Below are positions 23,540 to 31,588 of a DNA stretch of 64,000 nt, piece by piece (the first letter of the stretch is position 1; the number at the start of each line of letters is the position of its first letter). The DNA comes from Bacteroidales bacterium. GTDB taxonomy: Bacteria; Bacteroidota; Bacteroidia; Bacteroidales; UBA932. The notes beneath the pieces were generated by a model, which ran no database searches, was not told the origin of the DNA, and saw only the letters and a program-made list of their open reading frames with translations. Position numbers and translations under genes: made by a program. The stretch covers positions 93,330 through 157,329 of the forward strand of contig JAFRSW010000004.1 in NCBI GenBank assembly GCA_017427385.1, in the 5' to 3' direction.

Positions 23540-26320
23540 ATGAAAACAATCCGCATATTCCTGATTTCAGCTGCTATCCTGTCAGTTTCCGTGCCGTTGC
23601 ATGCAGCCACCGCTTCAAAAAAAAACGTAAAAGCGAATAAAATCTACCACAAAGGCTGGATAGACTTCAACAAGAACGGCATCAAGGATGTTTATGAGGA
23701 TCCGCGGGCTCCGCTGGATGCCCGCATCGAAGACCTTTTGGGGCAGATGACGCTTGAAGAGAAGACCTGCCAGATGGCGACTCTTTACGGCTACCGCCGG
23801 GTGCTGCAGGACCAACTGCCCACCCCGGAGTGGAAAAACAAAATATGGAAAGACGGCATCGGTGCCATCGACGAGCACCTTAACTCTTTTGTTGGATGGG
23901 GAACACCACCCAGCACGGAAAGCCCCTATATCTGGCCGGCATCCAAACACGGCTGGGCTCTGAACGAGGTACAGCGTTTCTTTGTCGAGGAAACCCGCCT
24001 CGGCATCCCCACCGACTTCACCAACGAGGGAATACGCGGGGTGGAATCCTACAAAGCTACCAACTTCCCCACTCAGTTGGGACTGGGACACACGTGGGAC
24101 CGCAATCTTATCCGGCAGGTGGGATACATTACTGGCCGGGAAGGACGGCTGATGGGCTACACAAATGTGTATGCCCCTATTCTCGATGTCGGACGCGACC
24201 AGCGCTGGGGCCGCTACGAAGAGATTTACGGCGAAGATCCCTATCTGGTTGCCGAGCTTGGCATCCAGATGGTGCGCGGCCTCCAGACCGACTACCAGGT
24301 GGCCTCCACGGCCAAGCATTATGCCATCTATTCCAACGGCAAAGGCGCCCGCGAAGGAATGGCCAGGTGCGACCCCCACGAAACCCCGCATGAAGTGGAA
24401 AACATTCACATGTATCCCTGGAAAGAGGTGATCCGTCGGGGCGGGCTGCTGGGTGCCATGAGCTCCTACAACGATTACGACGGCGAGCCAATTCAGGGCA
24501 GCAAATACTGGCTCTACGATCGCTTACGCGGGGATTTCGGCTTCCGCGGATATGTGGTATCCGACTCCGATGCTGTGGAATATCTTCATCTCAAGCATCA
24601 CACATCCGCCGATATGAAGGAGTCGGTGCGTCAGAGCGTTGAGGCGGGCCTGAACATACGCTGCACCTTCCGCAGCCCGGACAGTTACATCCTTCCCATC
24701 CGTGAACTCGTGAACGAAGGCGCGCTGTCCATCGAGACCGTGGACGAGCGCGTGCGTGACATACTACGCGTAAAGTTTATGGTAGGCCTGTTTGATCATC
24801 CCTACACCAGCGAGGCGGATATGAAGGAGGCCGACAGGGTAGTGAACGGGACGGAAAACAACGAGGTGGCTCTGCGCGCTTCCCTGGAGTCGCTGGTGTT
24901 GCTCAAAAACGACGGTCTGCTGCCGTTGGATGTCGGGAAACTCCATAAAGTTGCCGTGCTTGGTCCGAATGCTAATGAAGATGGCTACGCCCATGTGCAC
25001 TACGGCCCGCAGGCCACCGAATCCGTGACTGTTTATGAGGGACTGCGCAAAGCCCTCGAGGGTAAGGCGGAAGTGGTTTATGCGAAGGGCTGTGACCATG
25101 TGGATTCGCAGTGGCCGGATTCTGAAATATATGGATATGTGCCCACAGATGAGGAATCTGCCGGAATCGCCGAGGCTGTCCGTACTGCCAGGGATGCCGA
25201 TGTGGCGGTGGTCGTGGTTGGGGGCAATCTTCGTACTTGCGGAGAGAACCGTTCCCGCACCAGCCTCGACCTTCCTCCCGTGCAGGAACTCCTGCTCAAG
25301 GAAGTGCACAAGGCAGGGATACCGCTTGTCGTGGTAATGATAAACGGCCGGCCCCTCAGCGTGAACTGGGCCGACCGCAACGCGAACGCCATCCTCGAAG
25401 CCTGGTATCCCGGAGCTCACGGGGGAACCGCCGTTGCTCAGGTGCTGCTGGGCGAATACAATCCAGGCGGCAAACTTACCGTCACCTTCCCTCGAACCGT
25501 CGGGCAGATTCCGTTCAATTTCCCCTTTAAGCCCAATTCTCAGGTGGACGGATATGTCGGGGTTGGACCGGAAGGCAAGAAAACTCGTGCTGCAGGGGCT
25601 CTGTACGACTTTGGCTACGGGCTCAGTTATACGACATTCGAATATTCCGACATGCAACTGTCGTCATCCCGCATAATGCCGGGCGACAGCCTCACAGTGT
25701 CCTGCGTAATCAAGAACACCGGTTCCCGCAAGGGAGATGAGATTGCCCAGTTATATATCCATGACCTTGTGAGTTCCATTACGGTTTACGACAGGATGCT
25801 TCGTGGATTCGAGCGGATTACCCTGGAGCCTGGAGAAAGCAGGAAAGTGGAGTTTAAACTCGGCCCGGAAGACTTTACCATGCTCGACAGGAATCTTAAG
25901 CCGGTAATCGAGCCGGGGCTCTTTGAAATTTACATCGGGGCTTCTTCCGTGGACCTCAGACTGGGGGACATGCTTACCATGCAGGACCCTGCCGATCCGC
26001 TCAAGACGTTCAGCACGGGTAATGCCGCTCTTGCCGGAGTGCTCCCCATAACGCTTAACGCAGGTGAGGAGGTAACCTTCAGCCTTAAACCGAACGTGGC
26101 TTTCAAGAAGTTCGATCTGCAGTGGAGGATGGATACCAATTGCAAATACAAGGTGCAGCTGAACCTCGGCGGAGGCCAGTTCCAGACTCTGTTGGAGATG
26201 AGCGCAACCGGCGGTTCACAGAAACCACGTTTCAGCGGAGACTATAAAGCCAGCGACCTCCGGATCCTGGTGACCGAAGGCCGCGGTACGATTACAGACT
26301 TTGACTGTCTGGCGCTGTAG
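23540..26320 (+). CDS. GH3 beta-glucosidase/beta-xylosidase with C-terminal extension
   Basis: A secreted enzyme of 926 residues, signal peptide ending near HAATA (about 25). The GH3 N-terminal TIM barrel has KDVYEDPRAPLDARIEDLLGQMTLEEK, the substrate phrase KHYAIYSNG, and a nucleophile Asp in YVVSDSDAVEY (about residue 341). The C-terminal alpha/beta domain has LVLLKNDGLLPL and GGTAVAQVLLGEYNPGGKL, followed by an FnIII-like domain (GDEIAQLYIHD, LRGFERITLEPGESRKVEF). After this, about 110 further residues form a probable beta-sandwich (TLNAGEEVTFSLKPN, FKKFDLQW) that is not part of standard GH3 enzymes. It would release single sugars from oligosaccharides in the periplasm. It converges with frr. 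Confidence 0.93.
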   Translation: MKTIRIFLISAAILSVSVPLHAATASKKNVKANKIYHKGWIDFNKNGIKDVYEDPRAPLDARIEDLLGQMTLEEKTCQMATLYGYRRVLQDQLPTPEWKNKIWKDGIGAIDEHLNSFVGWGTPPSTESPYIWPASKHGWALNEVQRFFVEETRLGIPTDFTNEGIRGVESYKATNFPTQLGLGHTWDRNLIRQVGYITGREGRLMGYTNVYAPILDVGRDQRWGRYEEIYGEDPYLVAELGIQMVRGLQTDYQVASTAKHYAIYSNGKGAREGMARCDPHETPHEVENIHMYPWKEVIRRGGLLGAMSSYNDYDGEPIQGSKYWLYDRLRGDFGFRGYVVSDSDAVEYLHLKHHTSADMKESVRQSVEAGLNIRCTFRSPDSYILPIRELVNEGALSIETVDERVRDILRVKFMVGLFDHPYTSEADMKEADRVVNGTENNEVALRASLESLVLLKNDGLLPLDVGKLHKVAVLGPNANEDGYAHVHYGPQATESVTVYEGLRKALEGKAEVVYAKGCDHVDSQWPDSEIYGYVPTDEESAGIAEAVRTARDADVAVVVVGGNLRTCGENRSRTSLDLPPVQELLLKEVHKAGIPLVVVMINGRPLSVNWADRNANAILEAWYPGAHGGTAVAQVLLGEYNPGGKLTVTFPRTVGQIPFNFPFKPNSQVDGYVGVGPEGKKTRAAGALYDFGYGLSYTTFEYSDMQLSSSRIMPGDSLTVSCVIKNTGSRKGDEIAQLYIHDLVSSITVYDRMLRGFERITLEPGESRKVEFKLGPEDFTMLDRNLKPVIEPGLFEIYIGASSVDLRLGDMLTMQDPADPLKTFSTGNAALAGVLPITLNAGEEVTFSLKPNVAFKKFDLQWRMDTNCKYKVQLNLGGGQFQTLLEMSATGGSQKPRFSGDYKASDLRILVTEGRGTITDFDCLAL

Positions 26321-26325
26321 AGCCT

Positions 26326-26895
26326 CTACACTGTAAGGATTTCCTTTTCCTTGGCTGCTACGATCTCGTCGACGTTCTTCACGAACTTGTCGGTGACTTT
26401 CTGCACCTCGCCTTCGCCTTCCTTCTCGGTATCCTCGCTCATGCCCTCGTTCTTCTGGGCTTTCTTGAGGAGTTCCATCGCATCGCGGCGGGCGTTGCGC
26501 ACCACCACCTTGGCCTGCTCGCCGGCGGCCTTGGCCTTCTTGACAAGGTCTTTGCGGCGCTCTTCGGTGAGGGCGGGCACCACGCAGCGGATTATCTCAC
26601 CGTTGTTCTGGGGGGTGAACCCGAGGTTGGCGTCGAGGATGGCCTTCTCGATTACGGGAATCATATTGCGCTCCCAGGGCTGGATGGCCAGGGTGCGGGC
26701 GTCGGGAGTGGTGACGGATGCAACCTGCATCAGCGGGGTGGGGGTGCCGTAGTAGCTGACAGTCACGCCGTTGAAGATGGCGGGGCTGGCCTTGCCTACG
26801 CGGTAGGTCTTGAGGTCTTCTTCAAGGAAGAGAACGGCTTCCTGCATTTTTTCTTCAGCGCCGTTCAGGATTTCTTTTGCTCTGTCGGTTAACAT
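26326..26895 (-). CDS. frr: Ribosome recycling factor
   Basis: A protein of 189 residues that, with EF-G, splits post-termination ribosomes. The family text is unambiguous: LEEDLKTYRVGKASPAIFNGVTV, YYGTPTPLMQVASV, PWERNMIPVIEKAI, NLGFTPQNNGEIIRC and EERRKDLVKKAKAAGEQAK. It follows pyrH on the same strand after 85 bases, the usual gene pair. Confidence 0.98.
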   Translation of the reverse strand: MLTDRAKEILNGAEEKMQEAVLFLEEDLKTYRVGKASPAIFNGVTVSYYGTPTPLMQVASVTTPDARTLAIQPWERNMIPVIEKAILDANLGFTPQNNGEIIRCVVPALTEERRKDLVKKAKAAGEQAKVVVRNARRDAMELLKKAQKNEGMSEDTEKEGEGEVQKVTDKFVKNVDEIVAAKEKEILTV

Positions 26896-26918
26896 ATCTT
26901 TTGTTGTTTTATTCAGTT

Positions 26919-26947
26919 AGATTCCTTCGCTTCGCTCGGAATGACAG
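26919..26947. repeat. Dispersed 29-bp palindromic repeat, copy A
   Basis: On the minus strand this reads CTGTCATTCCGAGCGAAGCG followed by AAGGAATCT. It matches, base for base over 29 positions, the segment at 30419-30447 inside rpsB. The core TTCCGAGCGAAGCGAAGGAA is an imperfect palindrome. It sits between pyrH and frr. Similar short palindromes occur scattered in many bacterial genomes. Confidence 0.85.
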
Positions 26948-26951
26948 TTTT

Positions 26952-26990
26952 GCATGAGTTATGCATGAGTTATGCATGAGTTATGCATGC
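26952..26990. repeat. Tandem repeat of an 11-bp unit
   Basis: Three full copies of GCATGAGTTAT and a half copy lie end to end. The right end overlaps the last codons and stop of pyrH (stop at 26981-26983). Confidence 0.95.
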
Positions 26991-27685
26991 ACTACAGTGC
27001 CGATCTTTTCGCCCTGGAGCACCCGGAGCAGGCCGCCGGGGGCGTTGATGTCGAACACCACGATGGGCACAGGACCCTGCTCGCAGAGGGCGAAAGCGGT
27101 CTGGTCCATCACTTTCAAATGGCGTACCAGAGCCTCCTGGAAGGTGAGTTCATCGTACTTGACTGCGGTGGGATCCTTTTCGGGATCGGCGGTGTAGACG
27201 CCGTCTACGCGGGTGCCTTTCAGCACTGCGTCCGCGCCGATTTCGAGGGCGCGCAGGGCTGCTCCGGTGTCGGTGGAGAAATAGGGGTTGCCGGTTCCTC
27301 CCGATATCAGCGCCACGCCACCTTTTTCCAGCACTTCGACAGCATTGTCGCGGGTGTAAAGCTGTGCGAGCGGGGCCATCTGTGTGGCGGTAAACACTTC
27401 TGCCTTGATGCCTTCGGAACGCAGAGCGCTGCACAGGGCGAGGGAGTTGATCACCGTGGCGAGCATGCCCATGCGGTCTCCGGTCACGCGGTCGTAGCCT
27501 TTGCCCATGCCCTGGATGCCGCGGAAGATGTTGCCGCCGCCGTTCACTATGGCTATCTGGTATCCGGCTCTGACGGCCGTGGCTATCTCTTTTGCGAATT
27601 TGGAAAGGCTCGCTTCGTCGAGGCCTTTTCCGGCAGGGCCGCCGAGGCTCTCGCCGCTGAGTTTAAGGAGAACTCTTTTGTACAT
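26981..27685 (-). CDS. pyrH: UMP kinase
   Basis: A protein of 234 residues that phosphorylates UMP to UDP. The start at 27685 gives the canonical beginning MYKRVLLKLSGESLGG. Later motifs are IAIVNGGGNIFRG, DRMGMLATVINSLAL, VLISGGTGNPYFSTDT and AVLKGTRVDGVYTADPEKDP, all diagnostic of bacterial PyrH. The last residues (VVHA) are encoded in part by the 11-bp tandem repeat. A good promoter lies just upstream. It is divergent from the sdhC-like gene and followed by frr. Confidence 0.98.
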   Translation of the reverse strand: MYKRVLLKLSGESLGGPAGKGLDEASLSKFAKEIATAVRAGYQIAIVNGGGNIFRGIQGMGKGYDRVTGDRMGMLATVINSLALCSALRSEGIKAEVFTATQMAPLAQLYTRDNAVEVLEKGGVALISGGTGNPYFSTDTGAALRALEIGADAVLKGTRVDGVYTADPEKDPTAVKYDELTFQEALVRHLKVMDQTAFALCEQGPVPIVVFDINAPGGLLRVLQGEKIGTVVHA

Positions 27686-27711
27686 TAGCTTTACTGTTTG
27701 TTTGCGGGAAA

Positions 27712-27742
27712 CAAAAATATCGGAAAATTCGCAAACTTGCAA
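27712..27742 (-). promoter_or_regulatory. Promoter of pyrH-frr
   Basis: On the minus strand TTG (27742-27740), then 20 bases, then TATTTTTG (27719-27712) fit the Bacteroidetes -33/-7 promoter. The predicted start leaves about 20 bases before the pyrH ATG. Confidence 0.65.
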
Positions 27743-27751
27743 GAAATGCAG

Positions 27752-27759
27752 TATATTTG
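27752..27759 (+). promoter_or_regulatory. -7 promoter element of the sdhC-like gene
   Basis: TATATTTG fits TAnnTTTG, with ATG 27783 about 20 bases after the expected transcription start. The -33 box is weak. It is divergent from the pyrH promoter, about 35 bases away. Confidence 0.6.
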
Positions 27760-27782
27760 CAGACCAAATAGTACCAAATCAG

Positions 27783-28475
27783 ATGTTTATTTTCAATTCA
27801 TCCATCGGAAAGAAATTCATACAGTCCATCAGCGGCGCTTTCCTCATCCTGTTCCTGCTTCTGCACGGCACCATCAACTTCTTCTCGGTGATCGATACCT
27901 TCACCGGCAAGTTCGGCGCACCCGACGGGCTCTTCCAGCTCGGTTGCGACTTCATGGCCCTCCCCATCGTCACCATCATGGTGCCGGTGCTCGCACTGGG
28001 ATTCGTGGTGCATGTCGGATACGGCTGCTGGCTCACGTTCCAGAACCTCGCCGCCCGCGGAGGAATCAAGCGCTATGAGGTTTCCAGCAAGGCTGCCACC
28101 GACAGCTGGAGCGCACGCAATATGTTTGTCCTCGGAATCCTCATCCTCGGTGCCCTCGGGCTCCACCTTATGGATTTCTGGGCACACATGCAGCTTCAGG
28201 AATTCATGGGCAACGAAGCCGAGAATCCTTACACGCTGCTCACTACCACCTTCGGCCCCTGGTGGCTTACCGCCCTGTACCTGCTTTGGTTCGTGGCCGT
28301 ATGGTTCCATCTCTGCCACGGATTCTGGAGCATGTTCCAGACCATAGGCTGGAGCGGACAGAAGTGGATGAAGCGCCTCAAGGTCATCGGAATAATCGTC
28401 GCGACGCTCATATTCCTGATCTTCGCAGCGGTTGCCGTGAATGCATTTATCCAGGCTAATTTCCTGATGGCATAG
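27783..28475 (+). CDS. sdhC: Succinate dehydrogenase/fumarate reductase cytochrome b subunit
   Basis: A membrane protein of 230 residues with five hydrophobic segments. It resembles the diheme cytochrome b558-type subunit of Bacteroidetes (GKKFIQSISGAFLILFLLLHGTINFF; histidines in LLLHGT, FVVHVGYG, GLHLMDFWAH and WFHLCHGFW are candidate heme ligands). This subunit anchors the flavoprotein and iron-sulfur subunits and passes electrons between quinone and succinate/fumarate. Usually sdhA and sdhB follow directly; here the next gene is rplM, so the catalytic subunits must be encoded elsewhere. The start ATG 27783 is placed by the promoter and the protein's usual beginning. Confidence 0.88.
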   Translation: MFIFNSSIGKKFIQSISGAFLILFLLLHGTINFFSVIDTFTGKFGAPDGLFQLGCDFMALPIVTIMVPVLALGFVVHVGYGCWLTFQNLAARGGIKRYEVSSKAATDSWSARNMFVLGILILGALGLHLMDFWAHMQLQEFMGNEAENPYTLLTTTFGPWWLTALYLLWFVAVWFHLCHGFWSMFQTIGWSGQKWMKRLKVIGIIVATLIFLIFAAVAVNAFIQANFLMA

Positions 28476-28482
28476 GCGGTAT

Positions 28483-28513
28483 TTTGATTTTATCAAATAT
28501 TTTTCTAACTTTG
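28483..28513 (+). promoter_or_regulatory. Promoter of the rplM-rpsI operon
   Basis: TTTG (28483-28486), 19 bases, TAACTTTG (28506-28513): a full match to the Bacteroidetes vegetative promoter. The leader of about 55 bases to GTG 28574 contains a small inverted repeat (CCCTTA...TAAGGG). Confidence 0.8.
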
Positions 28514-28573
28514 CGGCCCCTTATTTTTAAGGGATCGCAATTTTTTTAAGTATAACTATTAAAGATCAAGACA

Positions 28574-29026
28574 GTGGACACACTAAGTTACAAGACAGTC
28601 TCGCTTAACAAAGCAACTGTAGACAAGCAGTGGGTTGTCATTGACGCGACGGATCTCGCTCTTGGTCGTCTTGCATCCAGGGTTGCTCTTGTCCTCCGCG
28701 GCAAGACCAAGCCCGGCTTCACTCCCAACGTGGACTGCGGTGACAATGTCATCGTCATCAACGCAGAGAAAGTCGCCCTCACCGGCAAGAAGATGACCGA
28801 CCGCGTTTACACCCGTTACACGGGCTATCCGGGCGGACAGCGCTTCACCACTCCCAAGGAGATCCTCGCAAAGAGGCCCGAGGAGCTTGTGAGGAGAGCA
28901 GTAAAGGGTATGCTCCCCAAGACCCGTCTTGGCGATAAGATCCTCCACAACCTGCACATCTATGCAGGCCCCGAGCATCCTCACCAGGCACAGAACCCTA
29001 AAACAATCAAGTTGAACGAAATCTAA
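28574..29026 (+). CDS. rplM: Ribosomal protein L13
   Basis: A 150-residue large-subunit protein. The GTG start gives MDTLSYKTVSLNKATVDKQW, the usual beginning in Bacteroidetes. The family core is VVIDATDLALGRLASRVALVLRGK, YTRYTGYPGGQ, RAVKGMLPKTRLG and LHIYAGPEHPHQAQNPK. rpsI follows after 9 bases. Confidence 0.98.
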   Translation: MDTLSYKTVSLNKATVDKQWVVIDATDLALGRLASRVALVLRGKTKPGFTPNVDCGDNVIVINAEKVALTGKKMTDRVYTRYTGYPGGQRFTTPKEILAKRPEELVRRAVKGMLPKTRLGDKILHNLHIYAGPEHPHQAQNPKTIKLNEI

Positions 29027-29035
29027 AAGTCGCAA

Positions 29036-29425
29036 ATGGAACAGACACACGCCCTTGGAAGACGTAAAGCAGCTGTAGCTCGCGTTTATCTGGCAGCAGG
29101 TGCTGGCAACGTAACCGTCAACGACCGTCCCCTGGAGAACTTCTTCCCTCAGGACAGCCTGCGTTACATTGTCAACCAGCCGTTTGCAGTGACCGAAACC
29201 GAAGGCAAGTTCGACGTTAAGGTTAACGTCGTCGGCGGTGGCACCAAAGGCCAGGCCGAAGCCATCCGTCTCGGTATTGCACGCGCCCTCTGCGAGATCG
29301 ACAAGGAAGCATATCGTCCGGCTCTCAAGGCAGCAGGTTTCCTCACCCGCGATGCTCGCGAGGTAGAGCGCAAGAAACCCGGCCAGCCCGGAGCACGTCG
29401 CCGCTTCCAGTTTAGCAAGCGTTAA
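29036..29425 (+). CDS. rpsI: Ribosomal protein S9
   Basis: A small-subunit protein of 129 residues, with [15 protein letters not shown] at the start, [19 protein letters not shown] in the middle and the basic C-terminal tail ending RRRFQFSKR that reaches the ribosomal P site. It is cotranscribed with rplM. Confidence 0.98.
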   Translation: MEQTHALGRRKAAVARVYLAAGAGNVTVNDRPLENFFPQDSLRYIVNQPFAVTETEGKFDVKVNVVGGGTKGQAEAIRLGIARALCEIDKEAYRPALKAAGFLTRDAREVERKKPGQPGARRRFQFSKR

Positions 29426-29586
29426 TATTATCGCTGTTTTACTTTCGCACAGATGCTGTTTAAACCCTCCCAGGATAGTTGCAGCACTGCGGAAAAGGCC
29501 GGGGACCGGCAAGGCCGCTACCCTGTCCTTGAAGAAAAGAGGCCCGCACAGCGGGAAAAACAAAACAAAAAAAGAAACAAAACAAA
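29426..29586 (+). other. Untranslated leader before rpsB
   Basis: A 161-base non-coding stretch. Its middle is GC-rich and can fold (for example CCCGC-ACA-GCGGG at 29543-29555, and GGCC pairs around 29499-29518). It ends in a run of A-rich sequence before the rpsB ATG. It may be a leader that takes part in ribosomal-protein autoregulation, but I recognise no named motif. Confidence 0.35.
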
Positions 29587-30465
29587 ATGTCACGTACAAA
29601 TTTCCAAGAACTGCTTGATGCAGGCGTTCACTTCGGACATCTCGCCCGCAAGTGGAACCCTAAAATGGCTCCGTACATCTTCGATCAGAAGAACGGCATC
29701 CATATCATCGACCTGCACAAGACCGTCGTCAAGATAGACGAGGCGGCAGAGGAGATGAAGATCCTGGCCAAGAGCGGCCGCAAGATCCTCTTCGTTGCCA
29801 CCAAGAAACAGGCCAAGGATATCGTATCCGAGAAGGCCGCAGCCGTCGGCATGCCCTATGTAACCGAGCGTTGGGCCGGCGGTATGCTTACCAACTTCCC
29901 CACCATCCGCAAAGCCGTCAAGAAGATGAGCACCATCGACAAGATGAAAGAGGATGGCACCTTCGAGAAGCTCGCAAAGCGTGAGCGTCTCCAGATCGAC
30001 CGCCAGCGCGCTAAGCTCGAGATCAACCTCGGCTCCATCCGCGACATGAGCCGCCTCCCCGCCGCTCTCTTCGTGGTCGACATCCAGAAAGAGGCCAACG
30101 CCGTCAAGGAAGCCAATCGTCTGAATATCCCGGTATTCGCAATGGTTGATACTTGTTGCGATCCCACCCCCGTTGATTATGTGATTCCGGCGAACGACGA
30201 TGCAGCAAAGAGCGTGGAATGCGTTCTCACCGCTCTTTGCGCAGCTATCCAGGAAGGTCTCGACGAGCGCAAGCTCGAAAAGGACAAGGAAGTTGAGGCA
30301 GCTCCCGCAGAGGAAGCCGCAGCTCCCAAGGCCGAAAAGACCCTGCGCAGCCGCCGCACCAAGAAGGCTGAGGCCGCTCCCGCAGAAGAGGCAGCTGCTC
30401 CTGCAGCAGAGCCCGCTCCTGTCATTCCGAGCGAAGCGAAGGAATCTGAAGTTGAACAAAACTAA
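29587..30465 (+). CDS. rpsB: Ribosomal protein S2 with extended C-terminal tail
   Basis: A protein of 292 residues. The S2 core is standard: FQELLDAGVHFGHLARKWNPKM, NGIHIIDLHKTV, KILFVATKKQAKD, YVTERWAGGMLTNFPTIRK and NIPVFAMVDTCCDPTPVDYVIPANDDA. After about residue 230 comes a low-complexity tail of Ala, Pro, Glu and Lys with two blocks resembling APAEEAAAP. The last 15 residues (VIPSEAKESEVEQN and neighbours) are partly encoded by a copy of the dispersed 29-bp repeat at 30419-30447, so the repeat has been taken into the reading frame. Confidence 0.97.
   Translation: MSRTNFQELLDAGVHFGHLARKWNPKMAPYIFDQKNGIHIIDLHKTVVKIDEAAEEMKILAKSGRKILFVATKKQAKDIVSEKAAAVGMPYVTERWAGGMLTNFPTIRKAVKKMSTIDKMKEDGTFEKLAKRERLQIDRQRAKLEINLGSIRDMSRLPAALFVVDIQKEANAVKEANRLNIPVFAMVDTCCDPTPVDYVIPANDDAAKSVECVLTALCAAIQEGLDERKLEKDKEVEAAPAEEAAAPKAEKTLRSRRTKKAEAAPAEEAAAPAAEPAPVIPSEAKESEVEQN
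30419..30447. repeat. Dispersed 29-bp palindromic repeat, copy B, inside rpsB
   Basis: Identical over 29 bases to the reverse complement of 26919-26947. In the rpsB frame it encodes most of VIPSEAKES near the C-terminus of S2. Confidence 0.85.
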
Positions 30466-30477
30466 TCCCTCAAAGTT

Positions 30478-31476
30478 ATGGCAAACATTACCGCAGCAGA
30501 CGTAATGAAATTACGTAAGATGACCTCCGCCGGCATGATGGATTGCAAGAAGGCTCTCGAAGAGGCTGAAGGCGATTTCCAGAAGGCTGCCGACATCATC
30601 CGTGAAAAGGGTAAGCTCGTAGCTGCCAAGCGTGCAGACCGCGAGACTTCCGAAGGCGCAGTGAAGGCCCGCATCCAGGGTGGCAAGGGTATCCTTGTAT
30701 GCCTGGGCTGCGAGACCGACTTCGTTTCCCGTAACTCCGACTTCCAGGGCCTCGCCGACGCCATCGCCGACGTGGCTATCGCCAAGTTCCCCGCCGACAA
30801 GGAAGCTCTCCTCGCATGCGAGCTGCCCGACGGAACAACCGTAGAGAAGGCTATCGAGATCCAGACCGGCAAGTCCGGCGAGAAGACCGTCATCGCCTAC
30901 TACGCACCCGTCGAGGCTCCCTTCGTGGCCCAGTACATCCACACTCTCACCGGCAAACTCGGTGCACTCGTGGGATTCAACAAGGAAGTTCCCGCCGACC
31001 TCGCAAAGGGTGTCGTCATGCAGGTTGCTTCCATGAGCCCCGTTGCTATTTCCGAGGCTGACTGCCCCAAGGAGGTCGTGGAGAACGAGCTCAAGGTCGC
31101 CGTTGAGAAGACCAAGGAAGAGCAGGTTCAGAAGGCCGTCGAGGCCGCTCTGAAGAAGGCCGGTATCAATCCCGCCCTTGTGAACTCCGAGGAGCACATC
31201 GAGAGCAACATCGCAAAGAAGTGGCTCACCGCCGAGCAGGCCGACCAGGCTCGCGAGATCATCAAGACCGTCGGCGCCGAGAAGGCTGCCAACCTGAACG
31301 AGCAGATGATCCAGAACATCGCGAAGGGCCGTCTTGCCAAGTTCTTCAAGGAGAACACCCTCGAGGCTCAGGAATATCAGATGGGAGATGGCAAACAGTC
31401 CGTCAAGGAAGCCATCGCCGCCGTCGATAAGGAAGCCAAGGTGGTTGTCTTCAAGAAGTTCAACCTCAACGACTAA
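30478..31476 (+). CDS. tsf: Translation elongation factor Ts
   Basis: A protein of 332 residues that recharges EF-Tu with GTP. Its N-terminus has the UBA-like region with VMKLRKMTSAGMMDCKKALEE, then AADIIREKGKLVAAKRADRE and the signature ILVCLGCETDFVSRNSDF. It is somewhat longer than the E. coli protein, as usual in Bacteroidetes. It follows rpsB after 12 bases and is followed by a strong terminator. Confidence 0.98.
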   Translation: MANITAADVMKLRKMTSAGMMDCKKALEEAEGDFQKAADIIREKGKLVAAKRADRETSEGAVKARIQGGKGILVCLGCETDFVSRNSDFQGLADAIADVAIAKFPADKEALLACELPDGTTVEKAIEIQTGKSGEKTVIAYYAPVEAPFVAQYIHTLTGKLGALVGFNKEVPADLAKGVVMQVASMSPVAISEADCPKEVVENELKVAVEKTKEEQVQKAVEAALKKAGINPALVNSEEHIESNIAKKWLTAEQADQAREIIKTVGAEKAANLNEQMIQNIAKGRLAKFFKENTLEAQEYQMGDGKQSVKEAIAAVDKEAKVVVFKKFNLND

Positions 31477-31505
31477 ACGTCATTTCCGGGCAACCGGGAA
31501 TCCTG

Positions 31506-31537
31506 AAGAGGCTGGCTCTCAAGGGCCGGCCTCTTTT
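31506..31537 (+). terminator. Rho-independent terminator after tsf
   Basis: The arms AAGAGGCTGGCTCT and AGGGCCGGCCTCTT can pair over 12 or more positions (two G-T pairs), followed by TT and an AT-rich stretch. It lies 30 bases after the tsf stop. Confidence 0.85.
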
Positions 31538-31551
31538 ATTTATATTATTTG

Positions 31552-31559
31552 TATCTTTG
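31552..31559 (+). promoter_or_regulatory. -7 promoter element before the SGNH lipoprotein gene
   Basis: TATCTTTG, just after the tsf terminator and about 30 bases before ATG 31589. The -33 region is not convincing. Confidence 0.5.
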
Positions 31560-31588
31560 CACTACCAACACTAAAACTTCTGATAGAA

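Noticed and set aside
26952-26990. Tandem repeat as a CRISPR fragment
   Set aside because: The units are directly joined without spacers and are only 11 bases long.
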